Assembly (NCBI RefSeq): GCF_000407185.1
Contig: NZ_KE136481.1
Coordinates: forward strand, 1 to 64,000
DNA length: 64,000 bases
Source of the DNA: Enterococcus malodoratus ATCC 43197
Lineage (GTDB): Bacteria > Bacillota > Bacilli > Lactobacillales > Enterococcaceae
Direction of reading: 5' to 3'
Shown here piece by piece: positions 1 through 6,023 of the stretch. The notes below the pieces were generated by a model. That model searched no databases, was not told where the DNA came from, and saw only the letters and a program-made list of their open reading frames with translations. The position numbers and the translations under genes were made by a program. Positions within the stretch are counted from its first letter, which is position 1, and the number at the start of each line of letters is the position of its first letter.

Positions 1-25
1 CGAAGTTTACTCAAAAGATTACTAG

Positions 26-141
26 TGTGGTGGCGATAGCGGGAAGGATACACCTGTTCCCATGTCGAACACAGAAGTTAAGCTTCTTAGCGCCGATTGT
101 AGTGAGGGGTTGCCCCTTGTGAGATTAGGACGTCGCCACGC
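26..141 (+). rRNA. rrf: 5S ribosomal RNA
   Basis: A complete 5S rRNA gene of about 116 nt. It shows the Gram-positive 5S core (ends pairing as GTGGTGGCGA with TCGCCAC, internal CCCATGTCGAACACAGAAG). It is followed directly by a tRNA cluster on the same strand, so this is the distal end of an rRNA operon whose 16S and 23S genes lie to the left of the window. Ends are accurate to a few bases. Confidence 0.95.
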
Positions 142-149
142 TGTATTAT

Positions 150-223
150 TCCGGCATAGCTCAGTTGGTAGTAGCGCATGACTGTTAATCATGATGTCGT
201 AGGTTCGAGTCCTACTGCCGGAG
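150..223 (+). tRNA. tRNA-Asn (GTT)
   Basis: Cloverleaf with acceptor arms TCCGGCA/TGCCGGA, anticodon loop CTGTTAA (anticodon GTT) and T-arm GTAGGTTCGAGTCCTAC. It begins 8 nt after the 5S rRNA and is the first tRNA of the cluster. No CCA is encoded. Confidence 0.95.
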
Positions 224-272
224 TTTCTCGAAAGAGAATTAATAGAGTATTGGGCCTTTGTGCTCCTATCTT

Positions 273-361
273 GGAGAGTTGTCCGAGTGGCCGAAGGAGC
301 ATGATTGGAAATCATGTAGGCGGGTATTCCTGTCTCAAGGGTTCGAATCCCTTACTCTCCG
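273..361 (+). tRNA. tRNA-Ser (GGA)
   Basis: A class II tRNA of 89 nt with a long variable arm (GCGGGTATTCCTGTC region). Acceptor arms are GGAGAGT/ACTCTCC and the anticodon loop TTGGAAA gives GGA. No CCA is encoded. Confidence 0.95.
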
Positions 362-376
362 TATCAACTTTTTACT

Positions 377-448
377 GGCCCGTTGGTCAAGCGGTTAAGA
401 CACCGCCCTTTCACGGCGGTAACACGGGTTCGAGTCCCGTACGGGTCA
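377..448 (+). tRNA. tRNA-Glu (TTC)
   Basis: Acceptor arms GGCCCGT/ACGGGTC contain one G-U pair. The anticodon arm CCGCC-CTTTCAC-GGCGG gives anticodon TTC. The T-arm is CGGGTTCGAGTCCCG. Confidence 0.95.
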
Positions 449-461
449 TTTAATTAAATAT

Positions 462-534
462 GGAGGTTTAGCTCAGCTGGGAGAGCATCTGCCTTACAAG
501 CAGAGGGTCAGCGGTTCGATCCCGTTAACCTCCA
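462..534 (+). tRNA. tRNA-Val (TAC)
   Basis: Acceptor arms GGAGGTT/AACCTCC; anticodon arm TCTGC-CTTACAA-GCAGA gives TAC. It ends 3 nt before tRNA-Asp. Confidence 0.95.
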
Positions 535-537
535 TTC

Positions 538-610
538 GGTTCCGTGGTGTAGGGGTTAACATGCCTGCCTGTCACGCAGGAGATCGCGGGTTCAAATCCC
601 GTCGGGACCG
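538..610 (+). tRNA. tRNA-Asp (GTC)
   Basis: Acceptor arms GGTTCCG/CGGGACC; anticodon arm CCTGC-CTGTCAC-GCAGG gives GTC. A CCA follows the discriminator G at 611-613, so the CCA end is genome-encoded here, unlike in most tRNAs of this cluster. Confidence 0.95.
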
Positions 611-642
611 CCATTTAATTAAAAACTTTAAACTATATTTAT

Positions 643-715
643 GGCGCGGTAGCTCAGTTGGTAGAGCAACGGATTGAAGCTCCGTGTGTCGGCAGTTCGA
701 TTCTGTCCCGCGCCA
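643..715 (+). tRNA. tRNA-Phe (GAA)
   Basis: Acceptor arms GGCGCGG/CCGCGCC; anticodon arm ACGGA-TTGAAGC-TCCGT gives GAA. Encoded CCA follows at 716-718. Only 1 nt separates this CCA from tRNA-Tyr. Confidence 0.95.
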
Positions 716-719
716 CCAT

Positions 720-800
720 GGAGGAGTAGCGAAGTGGCTAAACGCGACGGACTGTAAATCCGTTCCTTAGGGTTCAGTGGTTCGAATCCACTCTCCTCCA
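720..800 (+). tRNA. tRNA-Tyr (GTA)
   Basis: An 81-nt class II tRNA. Acceptor arms are GGAGGAG/CTCCTCC, the anticodon loop CTGTAAA gives GTA, and a long variable arm follows (CCTTAGGG region). Confidence 0.95.
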
Positions 801-808
801 TTTGTTTC

Positions 809-879
809 AGGGGCATAGTTTAAAGGTAGAACAGCGGTCTCCAAAACCGTTAGTGTGGGTTCAATTCCTGCTGCCCCTG
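809..879 (+). tRNA. tRNA-Trp (CCA)
   Basis: Acceptor arms AGGGGCA/TGCCCCT; anticodon loop CTCCAAA gives CCA. Length is 71 nt. Confidence 0.95.
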
Positions 880-893
880 TTCTTTATTGATAT

Positions 894-967
894 GGCGATC
901 GTGGCGAAGTGGTTAACGCACCGGATTGTGGCTCCGGCACTCGTGGGTTCGATTCCCATCGTTCGCC
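894..967 (+). tRNA. tRNA-His (GTG), copy 1
   Basis: Anticodon arm CCGGA-TTGTGGC-TCCGG gives GTG. The extra 5' G (position -1) faces the discriminator C, as is characteristic of tRNA-His. The acceptor stem GCGATCG/CGTTCGC carries one T-T mismatch. The 74-nt gene is base-for-base identical to the copy at 1351-1424. Confidence 0.94.
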
Positions 968-975
968 CTTTTTAT

Positions 976-1047
976 TGGGGTATAGCCAAGCGGTAAGGCA
1001 AGGGACTTTGACTCCCTCATGCGTTGGTTCGAATCCAGCTACCCCAG
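976..1047 (+). tRNA. tRNA-Gln (TTG)
   Basis: Acceptor arms TGGGGTA/TACCCCA; anticodon arm GGGA-CTTTGAC-TCCC gives TTG. Length is 72 nt. Confidence 0.95.
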
Positions 1048-1116
1048 TTTTCTTGGAAAAGTATCAAGAAACTTTCTTGAAAAATACTTGTTCTAAGGAG
1101 AAAACAATAGTATAAT

Positions 1117-1187
<71 letters not shown>

Positions 1188-1211
1188 TAGTACTAGAATA
1201 TTTATTGACAT

Positions 1212-1295
1212 GCCGGCGTGGCGGAATTGGCAGACGCGCTGGACTCAAAATCCAGTGCCCTCACGGGCGTGCCGGTTCGACCCCGGCCGCCGGTA
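1212..1295 (+). tRNA. tRNA-Leu (CAA)
   Basis: An 84-nt class II tRNA. Acceptor arms are GCCGGCG/CGCCGGT, the anticodon arm CTGGA-CTCAAAA-TCCAG gives CAA, and a variable arm follows. A strong terminator begins 4 nt after its 3' end. Confidence 0.95.
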
Positions 1296-1298
1296 TTG

Positions 1299-1333
1299 AA
1301 CTAAGATGTTATTACATCTTAGTTCTTTCTTTT
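1299..1333 (+). terminator. intrinsic terminator after tRNA-Leu
   Basis: A perfect 11-bp hairpin, AACTAAGATGT / ACATCTTAGTT with loop TATT, followed by CTTTCTTTT. It would end the main rRNA-tRNA transcript before the second tRNA-His. Confidence 0.85.
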
Positions 1334-1350
1334 GAATTGAATAGCACCAT

Positions 1351-1424
1351 GGCGATCGTGGCGAAGTGGTTAACGCACCGGATTGTGGCTCCGGCACTCG
1401 TGGGTTCGATTCCCATCGTTCGCC
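1351..1424 (+). tRNA. tRNA-His (GTG), copy 2
   Basis: Identical over its whole length to the tRNA-His at 894-967, including the T-T mismatch in the acceptor stem. It lies between two intrinsic terminators, only 17 nt after the first, with no recognisable promoter of its own. Expression therefore probably depends on readthrough of the upstream terminator. Confidence 0.93.
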
Positions 1425-1431
1425 CTAACTG

Positions 1432-1462
1432 AGACCCAGCATAAATTGTTGGGTCTTTTTTG
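1432..1462 (+). terminator. intrinsic terminator ending the tRNA cluster
   Basis: Hairpin GACCCAGC / GTTGGGTC with one G-U pair and loop ATAAATT, followed by TTTTTT. It closes the rRNA-tRNA operon. Confidence 0.88.
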
Positions 1463-1803
1463 TTATCTAATAGACTGATTTGGTTGAGAAACTTAGGTGA
1501 ATTTTTTACATTAAATCATACTTTACGGATCAATCATGGACTAGTTGCCATTTTTATTAATATCTAGTTCATCAGCCATTTCTTTCTGTCTATTAGGGAA
1601 TACGTGACCATGTCAATTGTAGTTATTATAATGATTCAGACTAACTAATAAGATGTATATTAAACATGAAAAAGGAGGAAAGATATCACAACGTATCCTT
1701 CCTCCATTCTAAATCTTGTTATATCAGCTCTTTCTAGACAAACTGTTAGACTTGCTTGTTCTTGCCATCCCTTAAAGTATATATCATCTCTTAGTGCTTC
1801 CGA
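1463..1803. other. gap between tRNA cluster and rtcB
   Basis: No gene is recognised here. Both strands were read and all frames are interrupted. The only identifiable element is the rtcB terminator at 1669-1705. A mobile-element remnant was considered, but no inverted repeats or transposase motif could be seen. Confidence 0.6.
1669..1705 (-). terminator. terminator downstream of rtcB
   Basis: On the minus strand the arms GGAGGAAGGATA and TATCTTTCCTCC pair with one mismatch around an 8-nt loop and are followed by TTTTT. It lies about 100 nt after the rtcB stop codon. Confidence 0.75.
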
Positions 1804-2970
1804 CTACCCTTTAAAATTATACAATGGTCGAATGACTTCCTTAACTTCCATTGTTTCATGCAAATTTGTCAGTAATTGTTTCTTAGACTTATATGCTTTA
1901 GGTGCTTCATCTAATGTTTTTTTTGAGACAGAAGTCGACCAAACGTGACGCATCATATGCTGATAGTTTTCGAGACTGATTGACGCTCTGGCTTGAGAAC
2001 GGCTCATCATCCGACCCGCACCGTGAGGGCCAGATTGATTCCACTCATTATTACCTTTTCCGACACCAATGATGGAGCCGTCTTTCATATTTAAAGGAAC
2101 GATCATTTTCTCGTTTCTTCTCGCAGAAGATGCTCCTTTACGTAGAATCAGGTGTTTCAAATCAATATAATTATGGGGACTATCAAAGCTTTCGACGACA
2201 TGTTTTTCCCATTTCATCGCTTTTAAGATTGTCAGGGCCATACTTTGACGATTGAAGGTCGCATATTGTTGCGCGATTCTCATATCAGATAAGTAATTGG
2301 TTAAATCGTTTTCTGATACATAAGACAATTCATACGGGATATTTAATTCTTCTCTTTGTTGAATAAGATCTTCTTTTTCAGCAGGATCAATTGCTGATCT
2401 TGATCGAAGTTTCAATTCTTGCCGTTGTTGCGTCAATTTTTGATAAGCGATCTCCTGATGATATTCCGCAATTTCATTGCCTAATATACGGCTGCCGCTA
2501 TGAATAACTAAATAAAAACCATCTGATCCCTCATTGACCTCAATAAAGTGATTTCCACCGCCTAGTGTCCCCAAACTCCGCAACGCTCGTCCACAGTGAA
2601 CAGGAGCCTGAACATTTTCTAAAGGAAATGTATATAAGGGTTTGTTGTGGGAATGATGCCCGCTGGGAATACGATTACGAATTGTTCGATCTAATTTATC
2701 AAAGTTTAGTTTGATGCCTTTTCTCATTTTTGTTACATAGAGTCCGCAGCCAATGTCTACGCCGACAAGGTTAGGGACGACTTGATCCTTTATGGTCATT
2801 GTCGTACCGATGACACAACTGGAACCGCTGTGGGTATCAGGCATGATTCGGATTTTAGCATCGGTTGCAAACTTCTGATTGCAAAGTGTCGTGATTTGAC
2901 CAAGCGTGCTGTCAGTTATGTTGTCTGTATAGACTGTTGCTGTAGTGTATTTTCCTTTTATTGTTAACAT
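1804..2970 (-). CDS. rtcB: RtcB-family RNA-splicing/repair ligase
   Basis: RtcB ligases join RNA 2',3'-cyclic-phosphate (or 3'-phosphate) ends to 5'-OH ends using GTP and Mn2+, acting in tRNA and rRNA repair. The 388-residue protein shows the family signatures in order: MPDTHSGSSCVIGTTM near the N-terminus, the metal-binding GVDIGCG (Asp and Cys), GGGNHFIEV and HSGSR (metal His), and GPHGAGR near residue 316 with the His that is guanylylated. It is of the short RtcB class and ends in the usual LYNFKG. The start has an AGAGG ribosome-binding site 7 nt upstream that lies inside a potential alternative hairpin. Two short ORFs and a terminator precede it on the same strand. No archease or RtcA partner is nearby. 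The tRNA cluster on the facing strand makes tRNA repair a reasonable guess at its role, but that is inference. Confidence 0.95.
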   Translation of the reverse strand: MLTIKGKYTTATVYTDNITDSTLGQITTLCNQKFATDAKIRIMPDTHSGSSCVIGTTMTIKDQVVPNLVGVDIGCGLYVTKMRKGIKLNFDKLDRTIRNRIPSGHHSHNKPLYTFPLENVQAPVHCGRALRSLGTLGGGNHFIEVNEGSDGFYLVIHSGSRILGNEIAEYHQEIAYQKLTQQRQELKLRSRSAIDPAEKEDLIQQREELNIPYELSYVSENDLTNYLSDMRIAQQYATFNRQSMALTILKAMKWEKHVVESFDSPHNYIDLKHLILRKGASSARRNEKMIVPLNMKDGSIIGVGKGNNEWNQSGPHGAGRMMSRSQARASISLENYQHMMRHVWSTSVSKKTLDEAPKAYKSKKQLLTNLHETMEVKEVIRPLYNFKG

Positions 2971-3007
2971 AGTTAATCCTCTCGTAGAGGAATAAACGAA
3001 TTCCTCT
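2971..3007 (-). promoter_or_regulatory. three-arm hairpin switch over the rtcB ribosome-binding site
   Basis: Read on the minus strand there are three arms. Arm 1 is AGAGGAAT (3007-3000), arm 2 is ATTCCTCT (2993-2986) and arm 3 is AGAGG (2982-2978). Arm 3 is itself the rtcB Shine-Dalgarno sequence. Arms 1 and 2 pair perfectly over 8 bp with a 6-nt loop, leaving the site open. Arms 2 and 3 can pair over 5 bp with a 3-nt loop, hiding it. Arm 1 starts only 2 nt after the stop codon of the 13-codon leader ORF, so a ribosome at that stop would cover it. The arms are seen in the sequence; the switching is inferred. Confidence 0.5.
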
Positions 3008-3009
3008 GG

Positions 3010-3051
3010 TTAATTAGTATTGTTCTCTGATTTCTTTCTTTTTCCACTCAT
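3010..3051 (-). CDS. 13-residue leader peptide upstream of rtcB (candidate)
   Basis: A short ORF encoding MSGKRKKSENNTN, rich in Lys/Arg and Asn codons. Its start is preceded by a strong GGAGG ribosome-binding site 8 nt away. The TAA stop lies 40 nt before the rtcB start and immediately before the hairpin arms described above. The layout resembles translational attenuators such as the erm leaders, in which ribosome position on a leader peptide decides access to the next gene. No homologue is known to me. Confidence 0.5.
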   Translation of the reverse strand: MSGKRKKSENNTN

Positions 3052-3114
3052 AGGAAACACCTCCGTAGATTTTCTAATTCTGATAAGTGTAATAAATTTA
3101 TAGTAATGAAATAT

Positions 3115-3151
3115 GCAAAAAAAAAACTGCCAATCGTATGATTGACAGTTT
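3115..3151 (-). terminator. intrinsic terminator between the 33-residue ORF and rtcB
   Basis: On the minus strand AAACTGTCAATC pairs with GATTGGCAGTTT (one G-U pair, 4-nt loop) and is followed by a run of ten T. It sits 17 nt after the stop of the 33-residue ORF. It could be a plain terminator for that ORF or an attenuator ahead of rtcB. Confidence 0.85.
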
Positions 3152-3167
3152 GACAAATAGGCTTTAT

Positions 3168-3269
3168 TTACGAAATTAGAGAGACTGGCGAATAAGACGC
3201 TCTGTTCGAATAAAACGAATGCAATAAATCAATCAATTGTATTTGGTTGGCTTTTTTGGTCTTAATCAT
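3168..3269 (-). CDS. 33-residue small ORF, unknown function
   Basis: Starts MIKTKKANQIQLIDLL and ends SYSPVSLIS. It has a good ribosome-binding site (AAAGGAGAG ending 6 nt before ATG), a promoter-like TTGACA/TAAAAT upstream and a strong terminator downstream, so it has every element of an expressed transcription unit. The peptide is basic at the N-terminus with an amphipathic middle and no clear signal peptide or membrane span. It may be a free small protein or a leader peptide for rtcB. I recognise no family. Confidence 0.5.
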   Translation of the reverse strand: MIKTKKANQIQLIDLLHSFYSNRASYSPVSLIS

Positions 3270-3300
3270 AATGCTCTCTCCTTTCTTTAAATTCTTTTTA

Positions 3301-3330
3301 ATTTTATCATCACTATTGTCGGTCTGTCAA
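3301..3330 (-). promoter_or_regulatory. promoter for the 33-residue ORF / rtcB unit
   Basis: On the minus strand TTGACA (3330-3325), an 18-bp spacer and TAAAAT (3306-3301). It is just downstream of the merR stop codon and 31 nt before the small ORF start. Confidence 0.6.
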
Positions 3331-3363
3331 GGTGATTTGCTTGAAAGGGAGCTAACCTTTCGT

Positions 3364-4203
3364 TTAGTTTCTTTCTTTACGTTTCACCGGGATTAGTACT
3401 TCAAAGACTTGATCTTCTGGCTGTTCAGAGGTCGTCTCATCTTGCCAAAGCAATTCCCAGATATCCCCATTCAATTCTAACTGATGCTCTTTCAGATAAT
3501 TTCTAAAACGGTTATTAAAGGTATTAATATGATGAATCTCATCTTTCATAAAACCAGACACATAGTCGCCAGCGGGACGTCTGACTACACGTTGCTGCTG
3601 ATAGAAATGTAATCGGTCCTCGGGTATCTTGATTAGGGCGCGATAGGGAGCGGCATGGAAGTTCTCTTGATAAAAGGCGGAGCCGTCAACTAGAAAACCA
3701 ATTGGATAGCCGCTGAATAAATCGCTGCTGTCGACGGAATTATAGAAACGCCCATAGATTTCTACGGAGTCAAAATCATCATAGCTTTCAATCGTATCGG
3801 AGATCACAAAAGACTCTGCTTCGCGATAAGAGTGGGTGATCGATTCTAAATTAAAGTTCTTTAGTGTCGTGTATCTTTCGATGTAACTATCTAAAGAGCC
3901 GCGAATAATATTCAATTTCTTTATCTGATCATCAACCTTTTCCTTTTGCCGCATAAAACCGTCTAAGACATAATCCACATTTCGATTTTTCAAAAATATA
4001 TGAATATCTTCCAATGAGACATCAAGATTTTTTAGCAGCAAAATGACATCTAGCTCAAAATATTGATCGATCCCGTAATAACGATAGCCATTTTCGCCAA
4101 CCTTTGCAGGTTTAAACAGATCAATTTGATCATAGTAAATCAAGGTTCGCCGACTAATACCAGCGGATTTTGCCATTTCACTAATTGTTAAATATCTTTT
4201 CAT
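3364..4203 (-). CDS. MerR-family transcriptional regulator (BmrR-like)
   Basis: A 279-residue regulator. Residues 1-75 form the MerR winged helix-turn-helix (LTISEMAKSAGISRRTLIYYD, then GYRYYG), followed by a coiled-coil dimerisation helix (about 80-120). The long C-terminal part has the length of BmrR-type ligand-binding domains that sense drugs. It is divergent from the ABC exporter genes, and their promoter contains a dyad in a 19-bp spacer, the hallmark of MerR activation. By analogy with the E. faecalis ChlR-EfrEF system, it probably induces the exporter in response to cationic or lipophilic drugs. That orthology is inference. Confidence 0.85.
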   Translation of the reverse strand: MKRYLTISEMAKSAGISRRTLIYYDQIDLFKPAKVGENGYRYYGIDQYFELDVILLLKNLDVSLEDIHIFLKNRNVDYVLDGFMRQKEKVDDQIKKLNIIRGSLDSYIERYTTLKNFNLESITHSYREAESFVISDTIESYDDFDSVEIYGRFYNSVDSSDLFSGYPIGFLVDGSAFYQENFHAAPYRALIKIPEDRLHFYQQQRVVRRPAGDYVSGFMKDEIHHINTFNNRFRNYLKEHQLELNGDIWELLWQDETTSEQPEDQVFEVLIPVKRKERN

Positions 4204-4223
4204 AAAAAATCTCCATTTTCTGC

Positions 4224-4254
4224 TTGACTGTGACGTTACGTTACAGTTTATTCT
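4224..4254 (+). promoter_or_regulatory. MerR-type operator-promoter of the ABC exporter
   Basis: The -35 TTGACT (4224-4229) and -10 TATTCT (4249-4254) are separated by 19 bp, 2 bp longer than optimal. The spacer is filled by the dyad ACTGTGACGT-T-ACGTTACAGT (4227-4247, 9 of 10 positions matched). MerR-family activators bind such dyads and twist the DNA so that RNA polymerase can use an over-long spacer. Confidence 0.8.
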
Positions 4255-4280
4255 ACCATAGGAGAAGGAGGGAAAAAAAG

Positions 4281-6023
4281 ATGAAATTATTCAAAATCTT
4301 TTTCAAGGAATATCAAAAGATGTTCTTCGGCACCTTCATCTTAATGATCGTGCAAGCTGTTGGAACACTGATGATTCCTTACTATGTTGCTGAAATTATT
4401 GATGAAGGTATTTTAACTCAAGATCAAGGAGCGATTTGGCGGAATGGTGCCCTCATGCTGGGCATTGCTGTGTTGACTGGTATTGTTTCAATTATCGCCA
4501 GCTATTATTCTGCGATCTTAGCGGGACGTTTCGGTTATTTCTTACGGAAACGCTTAGTCGATAAGACACAGCAGTTATCAATGGCGGATATGGATGAATT
4601 TGGTACATCGACATTGTTGGCTCGGACGACAAGTGATATTACGAATATTCAACAGATCATGATGATGGTCTTTCAAATGATCATTCCGGCACCATTGATT
4701 TGTCTGGCTTCGATCGTTTTAACGGGCGCAATTTCTTGGCGCTTTGTTTGGATTCCAATCACTTCGATCGTGTTGTTCTCAGTTGTTTCCATAATAGTGA
4801 TCAAGAAAGCCATTCCGTTAGCAGATGTGATGCAGCAGAGAATGGACAAAATGATGCAGATTCTGAGAGAATTTTATACAGGTGTTCGAGTAATTCGGGC
4901 TTTTAACAAGACCGATTTTGAAAAGAAACGGACTGATAAAACCTTTAGTAATTATGCGGATGTCATGATTCGTGTAAATAAACTATTCGCTGTTTTGAAT
5001 CCGACTGTCAATTTGGTAATGGGATTAGGTATGACGGCTGTATTGGCTTTTGGAGGTGTAATGGTCCTTCAAGGAAGTGTACCGATCGGGAGCTTGACAG
5101 CAATTAGTGAGTACACCATTCTAAGTCTATGGTTCTTAACGATGGCGGCTATGGTCATCGTGATGATTCCAAAGGCACTTGCTTCACTAGAACGGGTCGG
5201 CGAAGTGCTGGCTGCACAGGAAGAAATTGTTGATGGCCCAAAAGAAACATTTGAATTGAAAGAGAATGCACCTATCGCCATTTTTGATCATGTTGATTTT
5301 GCATACAACGGAGCAGAAGAAGCTGTGCTGTCAGATATTACGTTTAATATACCAAAAGGAGTTACAGCAATCGTTGGCGGTACAGGTTCTGGTAAAAGTA
5401 CGATTGCTAAAGCACTACTGCGCTTAAGAGATACGACTAAAGGTGAGATTCGTTTCTTAGGGGAATCAATTCAAAACGTTACACAAGAAGCTTTACGAGA
5501 TCGGATTAGTTATGTACCTCAAAAAGCATTCTTATTCAGCGGGACTGTCAGAGATAATTTCATTTTCGGAAATCCTCAAGCAACCGAGGGGGATATGAAA
5601 AAGGCTGCAGAAGTAGCTCAGGCGGATGAATTTATCAATGGGTTAGAAAATCAGTACGACGCATTTGTTGCTCAAAAGGGAAACAATTTTTCCGGTGGAC
5701 AAAAGCAGCGGCTAAGTATTGCCCGTGCATTGATCAAACCAGCTGATTTGTATTTCTTTGATGACAGCTTTTCAGCATTGGATTATCAGACGGATGCGAA
5801 ATTGCGGAAGGCTTTAAAGAGTTATCTGAAGGATGCCGCAATTGTTATCGTTGCGCAACGACTTTCTACTATTAAAGATGCTGATCAAATCATTGTATTA
5901 GAAGAAGAAAAAATTGTAGGCATCGGAACGCACATGACCTTACTTAAATCATGTAAGGTTTACCAAGAATTTGCTAAATCTCAAGGATTGGAGGGGAAGA
6001 AGCATGAGCATCAAGCAAGCTGA
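4281..6023 (+). CDS. ABC multidrug exporter subunit 1 (degenerate-site half-transporter)
   Basis: A 580-residue half-transporter: an N-terminal six-helix exporter domain (about 15-300) and a C-terminal ATPase domain. It has Walker A GGTGSGKST near residue 366, signature FSGGQKQRLS, and Walker B YFFDDSFSALD. Asp replaces the usual catalytic Glu after Walker B, the pattern of the degenerate site in heterodimeric exporters, so the partner encoded next should carry the active site. The start was set at 4281, which has a GAAGGAGGG site 10 nt upstream; an upstream in-frame start would lie inside the promoter. Its 3' end overlaps the next gene by 20 nt. It is similar in layout to EfrE/EfrA-type pairs that export dyes, fluoroquinolones and chlorhexidine. 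Confidence 0.88.
   Translation: MKLFKIFFKEYQKMFFGTFILMIVQAVGTLMIPYYVAEIIDEGILTQDQGAIWRNGALMLGIAVLTGIVSIIASYYSAILAGRFGYFLRKRLVDKTQQLSMADMDEFGTSTLLARTTSDITNIQQIMMMVFQMIIPAPLICLASIVLTGAISWRFVWIPITSIVLFSVVSIIVIKKAIPLADVMQQRMDKMMQILREFYTGVRVIRAFNKTDFEKKRTDKTFSNYADVMIRVNKLFAVLNPTVNLVMGLGMTAVLAFGGVMVLQGSVPIGSLTAISEYTILSLWFLTMAAMVIVMIPKALASLERVGEVLAAQEEIVDGPKETFELKENAPIAIFDHVDFAYNGAEEAVLSDITFNIPKGVTAIVGGTGSGKSTIAKALLRLRDTTKGEIRFLGESIQNVTQEALRDRISYVPQKAFLFSGTVRDNFIFGNPQATEGDMKKAAEVAQADEFINGLENQYDAFVAQKGNNFSGGQKQRLSIARALIKPADLYFFDDSFSALDYQTDAKLRKALKSYLKDAAIVIVAQRLSTIKDADQIIVLEEEKIVGIGTHMTLLKSCKVYQEFAKSQGLEGKKHEHQAS

Noticed and set aside
1088-1116. TTGTTC-17-TATAAT promoter-like sequence before tRNA-Cys
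   Set aside because: The -10 abuts the first base of tRNA-Cys, so transcription would start inside the tRNA and could not yield its 5' end. Probably chance in an AT-rich spacer.
1480-1660. Possible transposase remnant in the gap after the tRNA cluster
   Set aside because: All six frames are interrupted, no inverted repeats or target duplications were found, and no transposase motif could be identified.
1662-1806. In-frame open reading beyond the rtcB TAG stop (about 47 codons), hinting at readthrough or a truncated longer RtcB
   Set aside because: RtcB already ends at the family's usual LYNFKG, the extension has no recognisable motif, and an open stretch of this length is expected fairly often by chance.
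4224-4280. Earlier in-frame start for the first ABC subunit
   Set aside because: It would begin in the -35 element of the promoter and has no ribosome-binding site; ATG 4281 has a strong one.
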